Positions 43,108 through 50,695 of a DNA stretch of 64,000 nt are shown here, in pieces. The notes under the pieces are model-generated. The model did not search any database and was not told the DNA's origin. It worked only from the letters and a program-made list of their open reading frames with translations. This DNA is from Roseimicrobium sp. ORNL1. GTDB lineage: Bacteria > Verrucomicrobiota > Verrucomicrobiia > Verrucomicrobiales > Verrucomicrobiaceae. How positions within the stretch are numbered: position 1 is the first letter of the stretch; each line of letters begins with the position of its first letter. Both the position numbers and the translations under genes were made by a program. The DNA is taken from assembly GCF_011044495.1 (NCBI RefSeq), contig NZ_CP049143.1, positions 868,001 through 932,000 on the forward strand, read 5' to 3'.

Positions 43108-43166
43108 TTTGCTCAGTCCCTCGCTCCCTGCACAAAGAGCCGTTTCAACTGTCGATTACCCTATTC

Positions 43167-44069
43167 CTATTTCCCCTTCGCCTGCTGCGCCAGCACCATG
43201 GCGCCGAGCATGCCGGCGCGGTCGCCGAGGCCAGGCGGGACAATGAAGTTGTCGATGTCCTGCAGCACCTCATAGGTCTGCACGTAGCCGTTGAGCATGC
43301 GCTGCACTTCTTCACGAATCATCGGGAAGAGGTGCTCCTGGTGCATCACGCCACCACCGAGGATGATGCGTTGCGGCGAAAGTGTGAGGATGAGATTGGA
43401 AAGACCCAGGGCCATGAGCGTGGCGAATTCGCCCCAGCATTCATGTTCCGGTGGGAAAGTCTCCGCAGGCGCGCCCCAGCGTGCGGCAATGGCGGGACCA
43501 CTGATGAGGCCCTCCAGGCAGTCGCCGTGGAAGGGGCAGATGCCATCCGGATTCGGCGCGTCTGATTGGATGGCGGGAATGAACAGGTGGCCAATCTCCG
43601 GATGCAGCGAGCCGTGCAGCGGCTTGCCATTCACCAGCACGCCACCACCGATGCCCGTGCCCACGGTGATGTAGACCAGTGGGTCGCAGGCTTCACCATT
43701 CCCCCAGGTGTACTCGGCGAGCGCGGCGGCATTCACATCCGTATCGAAGCCCACCGGCGCATGGAAGAGCTCCTTCATGGAGCCGAGCAGGTCCGTGTAC
43801 TTCCACCCGTCTTTCGGGGTGGTGGTGATGTAGCCGTAGGTGTCGCTCTGGCGGTTCAGATCAATGGGACCAAAGGAGCCAACGCCAATCCCCACAATGC
43901 GGCCCATCTTGGAGGCGTTCTGGAGGAACTCCATCACGTCATGCAAGGTTTCGGTGGGCGAGGTGGTGGGAATGCGGACGGAGGCGCGGATATCATCCGG
44001 ACCAGTACCGATGGCGCAGTTGAATTTGGTGCCTCCGGCTTCGATGGCTGCAAAGAGATCCGACTTCAT
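43167..44069 (-). CDS. ROK-family sugar kinase, fructokinase type
   Basis: ATP-dependent hexose kinase of 300 residues. AAIEAGGTKFNCAIG (about 6-20) is the phosphate-binding loop, FDTDVNAAALAE holds the substrate site and catalytic aspartate (about 110), and GTGIGGGV is at about 138-145. The zinc-site segment HPEIGH...CPFHGDCLEGLISGPA (about 158-190) is the form seen in bacterial fructokinases rather than NagC-like repressors; there is no DNA-binding domain. Start ATG 44069 overlaps the metF stop as ATGA. Confidence 0.9.
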   Translation of the reverse strand: MKSDLFAAIEAGGTKFNCAIGTGPDDIRASVRIPTTSPTETLHDVMEFLQNASKMGRIVGIGVGSFGPIDLNRQSDTYGYITTTPKDGWKYTDLLGSMKELFHAPVGFDTDVNAAALAEYTWGNGEACDPLVYITVGTGIGGGVLVNGKPLHGSLHPEIGHLFIPAIQSDAPNPDGICPFHGDCLEGLISGPAIAARWGAPAETFPPEHECWGEFATLMALGLSNLILTLSPQRIILGGGVMHQEHLFPMIREEVQRMLNGYVQTYEVLQDIDNFIVPPGLGDRAGMLGAMVLAQQAKGK

Positions 44070-44998
44070 GCTGGGCTGGGATGTGACTGGAATGAGTGAG
44101 AGTCCTTCAGCCCAAGGTCCGCGTAAATCTCCCTCGTAGCCTTGCTCTTGTTTAGCGTGTAGAAGTGGATGCCGTCCACCTGATGATCGAGCAAATCGGC
44201 GCATTGCTCGGTGGCATAGTGCACCCCCACGCGCTGTACGGCGTCCTCGTCGTTGCCGCAGCGGGCGATGGCCTTGAGGAGCTTCGCAGGGAAGCGCGCG
44301 CCTCCGGCCAGTTCCGCCATGCGCTTCATGCCGCTCGCACTGCTAATGGGCATGATGCCTGCAAGGATGGGCACATGGATGCCCGCCAGGCGGCAGCGGT
44401 CGCGGAAGTCGAAGAAATCGCGGTTGTCGAAGAAGAGCTGGGTGCAGATGTAGTCCGCACCGGCGTCCACCTTGGCCTTCAGGTAATCCATTTCCAGCAG
44501 GCGGTTCGGAGTCGAGGGGTGGCCCTCCGGGAAGCCGGCGACACCCACACCGAATCCACGGCCATCCTTATGCGCACCACTTTCTGCAAACCCGCGGATG
44601 AAGCGGACGAGATCCGAGGCGTGCTGGAAGGCGTCCTTGGCCTTTTCATAGTTGGCCAGGTTGCGGGGAGGGTCGCCACCGAGGGCGAGAATGTTGCTCA
44701 CGCCAGCCTCCGCATACCGCTCCAGGATGGAGGCGATGTCGGCTTCGCTGTGGCACACGCAGGTGAGGTGCGGCACCGGGTCCAGGGAGGTGGTTTGCTT
44801 GATGCGCACCACGAGTTCGTGCGTCAGGTCCCGTGTGGTACCACCGGCGCCGTAGGTCACACTCACGAAGGCAGGCTTGTACACCTCCAACTCGCGGATG
44901 GCCTCAAACAGGGTTTCAGCGCCCTCGGGTGTCTTGGGCGGGAAGAATTCGAAGGAGAAGGTCGGCTTGCGCTCGCTGAAGATGTCACGAATGTGCAT
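44066..44998 (-). CDS. metF: Methylenetetrahydrofolate reductase
   Basis: FAD-dependent reduction of 5,10-methylene-THF to 5-methyl-THF for methionine synthesis. The 310-residue TIM barrel begins MHIRDIFSERKPTFSFEFFPPK and has SVTYGAGGTTRD (about 47-58), HLTCVCHS (about 76-83), LALGGDPP (about 104) and the flavin-site TQLFFDN (about 182). A very long open frame extends upstream to 47137, but that part is antisense to the ABC-F gene. Coupled by ATGA to the ROK kinase. No SAM riboswitch recognised in the 129-bp divergent leader. Confidence 0.94.
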   Translation of the reverse strand: MHIRDIFSERKPTFSFEFFPPKTPEGAETLFEAIRELEVYKPAFVSVTYGAGGTTRDLTHELVVRIKQTTSLDPVPHLTCVCHSEADIASILERYAEAGVSNILALGGDPPRNLANYEKAKDAFQHASDLVRFIRGFAESGAHKDGRGFGVGVAGFPEGHPSTPNRLLEMDYLKAKVDAGADYICTQLFFDNRDFFDFRDRCRLAGIHVPILAGIMPISSASGMKRMAELAGGARFPAKLLKAIARCGNDEDAVQRVGVHYATEQCADLLDHQVDGIHFYTLNKSKATREIYADLGLKDSHSFQSHPSPA

Positions 44999-45127
44999 GA
45001 GATGCGGCCACTGTAGGGATTGACGCTCAGGTCGCAACAAGGATGCGCAAAACCCTCTGTCAGGTTCGGCGGAGGCTTCGCCTTGCACTTGCGGGCTTTG
45101 CGAGCATGCTCTTCGCCCCCATCTGCT

Positions 45128-47119
45128 ATGCTTGCCGCTGAAAACCTCGGAATCTCCTATGGCCCACGCCGCCTCTTCGGCGGATTGAACTTCACCCTGC
45201 GCGCAGGGGAACGTGTGGCTCTGGCTGGCCCGAACGGCGCGGGCAAGTCCACCTTGCTCAAGATGATTGCGGGAATCGAGCAGCAGGACGAGGGACGCTT
45301 CATCAAGGCGAAGGCCGTGGAGATTGGCTACCTGCCCCAGGAGGGCGTGGAAATCAAAGGCCGCACCCTGATGGCCGAGGCGGAGACGGCGTTCGAAGGA
45401 GCGCTGCAACTCCAGCGTGAACTGGATGAAACCAGCGAACTGCTCGGTCAGCTCTCGCACGAATCCCCGGAGTACGCGGACGCGCTGGAGGTCTTCGGCG
45501 ATCTCCAGCTCCGGCTGGAGCATCATGATATTTCCACCATGAAGCCGCGCATCGAGCGCGTGCTCGTCGGTCTGGGGTTCTCCCATGCGGACATGGACCG
45601 GCTCACGGATGAATTCAGCGGCGGCTGGCAGATGCGCATTGCCCTGGCGAAGCTGCTGCTCGCCGAGCCCAGCGTGCTGCTGCTGGACGAGCCGACGAAC
45701 CACCTGGACATCGAATCCGTCGTCTGGCTGGAGGACTACATGAAGTCCTACCACGGCGCGGTCCTGCTCATCAGCCACGATCGCCAGTTCCTGGACAATC
45801 TCACCAATCGCACGCTGGCCTTTGAGAGTGGGAAGGTGAACCTCTACTCGGGGAACTACTCCTTTTACGTGCGCGAGAGCACGGCACGCCGCGAGCAGCT
45901 GGAGCGGGCCAAGAAGAATCAGGACCGCGAAATTGCGAAGACGCAGGCATTCATCGACCGTTTCCGGGCGCAGGCCACCAAGGCCTCCCAGGCGCAGAGC
46001 CGCATCAAGATGCTCGACAAGATCGAGCGCATCGAGCTGGAGGACACGGAGGACGAGATCGGCTTCAACTTCCCCCAGCCCCCGCCCAGCGGTCACACCG
46101 TGGTGCGCATGGAGGGCATTTCGAAAACCTATGATGGCACCAAGCTGATCCTGAAGCCCTTCGATTTCGAAATCACCAAGGGGGACCGCATCGCCATCGT
46201 GGGTGTGAACGGCGCGGGCAAGACCACATTCAGCAAAATCGCGGCCGGAGTGGAGAAGGCCACGGGAGGCACGCGCGAACTCGGGCACCATGTGCGCATC
46301 GGCTACTATTCGCAGGACCACGCCGACTCGCTGGATGGCACCAAGACCGTGCTCCAAACCATCGAGAAAAACGCGAAAGGCCTCTCCGAGGCGCAGCTCC
46401 GCACCCTGCTGGGCTGCTTCCTCTTCCGCGGGGATGATGCCTTCAAATCCGTGAAGGTGCTCAGTGGTGGTGAGCGTGGGCGCCTTGCCCTGGCGAACAT
46501 GCTGCTCACCCCGGCGAATTTCCTCGTGCTGGACGAGCCGACGAACCACCTGGACATGCGCTCCCAAGGCGTGCTGCAGCAGGCCCTGACGGACTACACG
46601 GGCACCTACCTCATCGTTTCCCACAATCGCGCGTTCCTGGACCCGATTGTGAACAAGACCCTGGAGTTCCGCGTGGGTGAGCCGCCCCGGCTGTATCTGG
46701 GGAATCTGAGCTACTACCTCACCAAGAAGGCTGAAGAGAAGGCGCGGGGCTATCAACCCGCACCCCTGACCACAGCGGCGCCGCCGCCAACCCCACGTCC
46801 TGGAGCGGAAGTCGATACGGTGAACGCCAAGGAACGCCGTCGCCTGGAGGCCCAGCGCCGCCAGGAGAAGACGCGTACCCTGAAGCCCCTGCAGGAGCAG
46901 CTCGAGAAGGTGGAGGCTACTATCTCCAACCTGGAATCCGAGAAGGCCGCACTCACGAAGAAGATGGCCGGCGAAGGCTTCGGCGAGGACGCGGGAGAGG
47001 TCGTGGAGACCACGTCGCGCTTCGGGGCTGTGGAGCACGCCTTGGAGCGAGCTTTCAGCCAGTGGTCCACCTTGAGCGAGGAAATCGAGCGCGCGGAGAA
47101 GAAGTTCGGGGACGTCTGA
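45128..47119 (+). CDS. ABC-F family ATPase (Uup/EttA-like)
   Basis: Soluble ATPase of 663 residues with two ABC domains and no membrane part, acting on ribosomes. Domain 1: Walker A GPNGAGKST (about 33-41), signature FSGGWQMRIA, Walker B LLLDEPTNHLD. Domain 2: Walker A VNGAGKTT (about 360), signature LSGGERGRLA, Walker B LVLDEPTNHLD. A linker rich in charged residues lies between about 245 and 320. The C-terminal 90 residues are a predicted coiled coil as in Uup. The ATG at 45128 gives the standard start AAENLGISYG. Divergent from metF. Confidence 0.95.
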   Translation: MLAAENLGISYGPRRLFGGLNFTLRAGERVALAGPNGAGKSTLLKMIAGIEQQDEGRFIKAKAVEIGYLPQEGVEIKGRTLMAEAETAFEGALQLQRELDETSELLGQLSHESPEYADALEVFGDLQLRLEHHDISTMKPRIERVLVGLGFSHADMDRLTDEFSGGWQMRIALAKLLLAEPSVLLLDEPTNHLDIESVVWLEDYMKSYHGAVLLISHDRQFLDNLTNRTLAFESGKVNLYSGNYSFYVRESTARREQLERAKKNQDREIAKTQAFIDRFRAQATKASQAQSRIKMLDKIERIELEDTEDEIGFNFPQPPPSGHTVVRMEGISKTYDGTKLILKPFDFEITKGDRIAIVGVNGAGKTTFSKIAAGVEKATGGTRELGHHVRIGYYSQDHADSLDGTKTVLQTIEKNAKGLSEAQLRTLLGCFLFRGDDAFKSVKVLSGGERGRLALANMLLTPANFLVLDEPTNHLDMRSQGVLQQALTDYTGTYLIVSHNRAFLDPIVNKTLEFRVGEPPRLYLGNLSYYLTKKAEEKARGYQPAPLTTAAPPPTPRPGAEVDTVNAKERRRLEAQRRQEKTRTLKPLQEQLEKVEATISNLESEKAALTKKMAGEGFGEDAGEVVETTSRFGAVEHALERAFSQWSTLSEEIERAEKKFGDV

Positions 47120-47208
47120 GTGCGCCTGTCCTTGCAAAGATGGTCAGACGGGTGCATCTCCACCCTCGCCCAATCCGATTTCTCCCTTCTCTTACCTGAT
47201 ATCCCCAC

Positions 47209-47499
47209 ATGAAAGTCCGTCTCCACTCCCAGCAACATGAGTGGCGATCCCGTGATGAGGAGAACCAGGTGGTGATTATTCGTGCCGAGTGGGACTCCAT
47301 CAAATGGAACTTCACCTACACCACGAAGAAGGATCCTGAGTGGCACGATCTGCCCACGCCACTGCTGCACCACTTCGAAGAGCTGCGCGAGATCCTCTTC
47401 AACAAGTACCAGCGCCGCCGCCTGCCCTGGCGCTTCGTTGAGGAGTTGGATGCGCACATCGTGAAGATGCGCCATGAGGAAGGTGTCTCAGAGGATTGA
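47209..47499 (+). CDS. Small conserved-looking protein of unknown function
   Basis: A 96-residue hydrophilic protein, no family recognised. It is rich in aromatic and charged residues (IKWNFTYTTKKDPEWHDLP, HHFEELREILFNKYQRRRLPWRF) and has no signal or membrane segment. Good coding features: clean start at ATG 47209, spacing of 89 bp after the ABC-F gene on the same strand, and a stop that abuts a hairpin repeat. Could be a small cytoplasmic adaptor. Confidence 0.65.
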   Translation: MKVRLHSQQHEWRSRDEENQVVIIRAEWDSIKWNFTYTTKKDPEWHDLPTPLLHHFEELREILFNKYQRRRLPWRFVEELDAHIVKMRHEEGVSED

Positions 47500-47566
47500 A
47501 ACGCAAAGCAACTAAACAGCAAAGGATACAACTCAATTCCTCTTTGTTGCTTCGCTGCTTTGCGTT
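47500..47566. repeat. Gene-less hairpin of the GxxExxY-flanking repeat family
   Basis: Arms at 47500-47524 and 47542-47566 are inverted repeats with about 21 of 25 bases pairing (core AACGCAAAGCA), separated by only 17 bp. The right arm differs at one base from the right arm at 38105-38129. The hairpin fills the gap between two convergent genes almost exactly, starting at the stop of one and ending 4 bp before the stop of the other, so it may also serve as a transcription terminator. Confidence 0.75.
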
Positions 47567-47570
47567 GAGC

Positions 47571-48938
47571 TCACTTCTCCAGCGCCGCCTGAACCGCAGA
47601 GGTGAGGCTGCCTACGCCGTACTGCAGGCTGCCTTCTGCTTCCGGTTTGTAGAGGGGTGAGTGCAGGCTGGGGAGCGGCTTGCCGCCATTCTCGGCTTCT
47701 GTGGCGCGCGCCGGGGGCACGGTGCCCAGCCAGAACATGCAAATCGGAATTTTGTCCTCCGTCATGCCGTAGCGGCTGAAGTCTTCACCACCCATGGTGG
47801 GGCGGCGGTTCTTCACGGCGGCATCGCCATAGCGTTCCTTCAGCGCCGCGGCGATACGCTTGGTCAGCGCCGGATCATTCTGTACCACGGGAGTGAAGCG
47901 CTCGGCTTCTTTAATCTCCGGCAGGTGTGTGTCCGGCAGGCCGGCAGCGCGTGCCATCCCTTCTGAGATGCGACGGATGGCGGCCAGTGTTTTGCCGCGA
48001 GTTTCGGCGTTGAAGGAGCGAATCGTGAGCTGCAGCTTCACTTCATCTGGGATGATGTTGTGCTTCGTGCCGCCGTGGATGCTGCCCACGGTCACGACGA
48101 CGGCTTCGCGCGGATCGATTTCACGGCTGTCGATCATCTGGAGCGCCACGATGATCTGTGCGGCGAGCACCACGGGATCCTTCGTGGTGTGCGGAGCACT
48201 GCCGTGACCACCGATGCCACGCACGGTGATGTCCACGCTATCCACATTCGCCGTGGCAGGTCCTTCGATGAGGCCGAAGGTGCCGACCGCCATGTCGCTG
48301 TTGCAGTGAAGGGCCACACAGGCATCCGGCTTGGGGAAGCGTGTGTAGAGTCCATCCTCCAGCATGGGAGCGGAGCCTCCGCCTTTTTCCTCGGCGGGCT
48401 GGCCGATGAAGACGAGCGTGCCGCTCCATTTCTTTTTGTTCTCCGCAAACCAGCGTGCCGTGCCGGTCCAACAGGCCATGTGCATGTCATGTCCGCAGGC
48501 ATGCATCACGGGCACGTCGGAGCCATCGGCGTCCTTCACGCGCACCTTGCTGGCGAAGGGCAGGCCGGTCAGTTCGCGCACGGGCAGCGCGTCCATGTCG
48601 GTGCGCACCAGCACCGTGCGGCCTTCGCCATTCTTCAGCACGCCGACAACGCCCCAGCCTCCGACTTTCTCGGTGACAGTGAAGCCGATTTCGCGCAGTT
48701 CCTTCGCCAGTCGCTGGCTGGTCTTCTCCTCGAGGTAGGAAAGCTCGGGCGCGGCATGCAGTTCTTCATACAGTTTCCGGAGTCGTGCCTGCTCTTCATC
48801 TGTGAGTTTTGACGAAAGGACAATCTGGGCCACGCCTGGCTTCGAATGCGCGAACGGCAGGACGGCGAATCCCGCCACACAAAGTGGCAGGAGGAGGCGC
48901 GGTGGGAGTATGCGCCGGAGGGACTGGGTGAGATGCAT
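47571..48938 (-). CDS. Exported M20-family amidohydrolase
   Basis: Metal-dependent amidase/carboxypeptidase of about 455 residues, of the IAA-amino-acid hydrolase/hippuricase type (M20D). The start MHLTQSLRR at 48938 gives a signal peptide (hydrophobic 14-30). Metal ligands are recognisable in MHACGHDMHMA (about 150), QPAEEKGGG (about 186, catalytic glutamate pair) and PTMGGEDFSRYG near the C-terminus. The dimerisation domain starts at VDITVRGIGGHGSAPH. Substrates are usually N-acyl amino acids; the exported form suggests peptide or acyl-amino-acid scavenging. Confidence 0.9.
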   Translation of the reverse strand: MHLTQSLRRILPPRLLLPLCVAGFAVLPFAHSKPGVAQIVLSSKLTDEEQARLRKLYEELHAAPELSYLEEKTSQRLAKELREIGFTVTEKVGGWGVVGVLKNGEGRTVLVRTDMDALPVRELTGLPFASKVRVKDADGSDVPVMHACGHDMHMACWTGTARWFAENKKKWSGTLVFIGQPAEEKGGGSAPMLEDGLYTRFPKPDACVALHCNSDMAVGTFGLIEGPATANVDSVDITVRGIGGHGSAPHTTKDPVVLAAQIIVALQMIDSREIDPREAVVVTVGSIHGGTKHNIIPDEVKLQLTIRSFNAETRGKTLAAIRRISEGMARAAGLPDTHLPEIKEAERFTPVVQNDPALTKRIAAALKERYGDAAVKNRRPTMGGEDFSRYGMTEDKIPICMFWLGTVPPARATEAENGGKPLPSLHSPLYKPEAEGSLQYGVGSLTSAVQAALEK

Positions 48939-49164
48939 GGCAGGTCTGGAGAAGACCGACCCGGGGGGGGCTGGGCCAGCGAGTTGTGCTGAAGGCATGC
49001 TGGCGCGAATCCCCACGCTTGTGAAGAAGAAAAGCCCAACGCGCAGAAATACGTCACTTCCGTCGCAGGCGTGTGCGAGGGCAAAAAAATCCATCCGTCC
49101 TTCCACGAATGTACCCAAGGTTTCGCGGAAGGACGGATGCGCGCAATAGGCCGCCGGGGGTAGG

Positions 49165-49338
49165 CTAAGTGGCCCGTTTGTTTCCGGTGAACTGGCCGAA
49201 AATCCAACAGACGAAGAAGATGATGGCTGCAATCCAGAGCAGGTGGAGAAGCACACTGGTGATGGCGAGGGCGACTTTCAACACAAGCCAAAGGACCATG
49301 AGTGCCAGTGCCAGCCAGATGAATGTGGACGAGTGCAT
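49165..49338 (-). CDS. Small two-helix membrane protein
   Basis: A 57-residue reading frame from ATG 49338 to TAG 49165. The translation is nearly all membrane helix: FIWLALALMVLWLVLKVALA and VLLHLLWIAAIIFFVCWIFG, ending with GNKRAT. The form is like the short lmo0937/DUF5670-type membrane proteins. Too short for firm assignment, but its composition and its place before another small membrane gene support coding. Confidence 0.55.
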   Translation of the reverse strand: MHSSTFIWLALALMVLWLVLKVALAITSVLLHLLWIAAIIFFVCWIFGQFTGNKRAT

Positions 49339-49425
49339 AAAAAGAATGTCGTGATGAGTGACTGTGATGAAGCGAGTCTGTGAGTGAGAGAGTGAAAGAG
49401 CTGGTCACCCGTGAAGGGCCGAGTG

Positions 49426-49665
49426 TCATGCAGGTCGCCGACCGAACTGCGATCGCCAGCCGAGCCAGCCCAAAAGGAAGATCCAACCTAGGAGGGCAGA
49501 AGGGCCGAGGAGTTTTGGAGTGTGCCCGCCGTCATAGGCATTGAGCCAGGCAGCGGCGATGAGTACCACATTGGCCATCCAAGCGAAGACCAGCGCGAGG
49601 CGGACGAGTGAAAGGAGATGCGAAATGCCGGCGCCTGTTGTCGGGTGTTCGCTGGAAGTGATCAT
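49426..49665 (-). CDS. Small membrane protein of unknown function
   Basis: A 79-residue frame with two hydrophobic helices (about 16-42 and 53-70), a loop of YDGGHTPKLLGP and a basic C-terminus (WRSQFGRRPA), consistent with an inner-membrane protein with both ends inside. No family recognised. It lies between the small two-helix protein and the end of the kdp operon. Its upstream region has a G-rich tract on the opposite strand. Confidence 0.5.
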   Translation of the reverse strand: MITSSEHPTTGAGISHLLSLVRLALVFAWMANVVLIAAAWLNAYDGGHTPKLLGPSALLGWIFLLGWLGWRSQFGRRPA

Positions 49666-49712
49666 GGCCGTCTTTTTTTACCCGCCCCCCGACGCCTCAC
49701 AAAGAGGTCGCC

Positions 49713-49744
49713 GGGGGGAGAGCGGGGGGTTTGGGGGGATGGGG
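49713..49744 (+). other. G-quadruplex-forming motif
   Basis: Four runs of G (6, 6, 6 and 4) separated by AGAGC, TTT and AT on the plus strand, which meets the usual definition of an intramolecular G-quadruplex. It is in the 287-bp gap between the end of kdpE and the start of a small membrane gene, on the template strand for that gene. The rest of the gap has no clear feature. Confidence 0.6.
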
Positions 49745-49952
49745 TTTTTCAGAAGCCCACCGAAGCGAACTTCTGCGCATCTATGTGCTGGATGAGTGCC
49801 AAGATGTGCGGCGCCTCGTAATGCGTTCTGAATCAACGCGGAGGTTTATTGGATGTGTTTGGTCGAAGTATTTTTTCCGTGCAAAACACCTTCACCGTGG
49901 CGGCTGGGTATGCAGGAAGCAATGCGGGTCGCAATCTGATGCGCACCCGTGC

Positions 49953-50651
49953 TCAGGAATGAAGCGGCGCACTGCCACCATCGACCGCGGACATGCGGTA
50001 TCCGATGCCCGGCTCGTTCTGAATTCGAGGTGCTGCAGGATCGGCCTGAAGTTTTTTTCGAAGCAGATTCACATACACACGGAGGGAGTGCGCGTGTGTA
50101 TCCGCGCTTGGTCCCCACACGGCCTTGAGCAGTTGTTTCTGCGTGACGATGCGTCCTGCGTGTGTGGCGAGCTGGCTGGCGAGCGCATACTCCGTAGGCG
50201 TGAGTTTCAGCTCATGGCCACTGAGCGTCACCTGATGAGAAGACAGATCGATGCGCAGGCTGCCACAGTCGAGCACGGGAGATTCTTGCGCACTGGTGGA
50301 GCGTCGCTGAATGGCCTGCAAGCGCGCGAGCAGTTCTGCGGTGCTGAAGGGTTTCGTTACATAGTCGTCCGCGCCGAGTTCGAAGGCCCGCACCTTCACC
50401 TGCTCCTGATCGCGCACGGAAAGAATCAGCACAGGGACTTCGCTCCACTCGCGGAGACGTTCGAGGACTTGGGTGCCATCCATGTCCGGCAGGCCGAGAT
50501 CGAGGAGGATCACATCGGGGCGATGAAACGCGGTTTCCTGCAAACCGAGTTGACCGGCTTCCGCTTCGCGCACTTCGTATCCACGCGATTCCAGAGCCAG
50601 ACGCAGCAGTCTGCGGATTTGGATTTCGTCGTCGATGATGAGGGCGAGCAT
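49953..50651 (-). CDS. kdpE: KdpE response regulator
   Basis: OmpR-family regulator that activates kdp under potassium limitation or osmotic stress. 232 residues from ATG 50651. The receiver domain has acidic pocket DD at 7-8, phospho-acceptor D51 in ILLDLGLPDMDG and K about 102 in YVTKPF. The winged-helix domain (about 130-225) has LTPTEYALASQLATHAGRIVTQKQLL. Located 44 bp after kdpD, at the end of the operon. Likely target is the direct repeat at 58771-58788. Confidence 0.94.
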   Translation of the reverse strand: MLALIIDDEIQIRRLLRLALESRGYEVREAEAGQLGLQETAFHRPDVILLDLGLPDMDGTQVLERLREWSEVPVLILSVRDQEQVKVRAFELGADDYVTKPFSTAELLARLQAIQRRSTSAQESPVLDCGSLRIDLSSHQVTLSGHELKLTPTEYALASQLATHAGRIVTQKQLLKAVWGPSADTHAHSLRVYVNLLRKKLQADPAAPRIQNEPGIGYRMSAVDGGSAPLHS

Positions 50652-50695
50652 GGAGGCGTGAGCGAGAACGAATGAGTCACTGACCGTGGCAGGAC

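Noticed and set aside
44999-45127. SAM or SAH riboswitch before metF
   Set aside because: The leader is only 129 bp and shared with a divergent gene; no known aptamer core was seen.
44999-47137. Upstream extension of the metF frame to over 1000 residues
   Set aside because: The extension is antisense to the ABC-F gene; MetF homology begins exactly at MHIRDIF.
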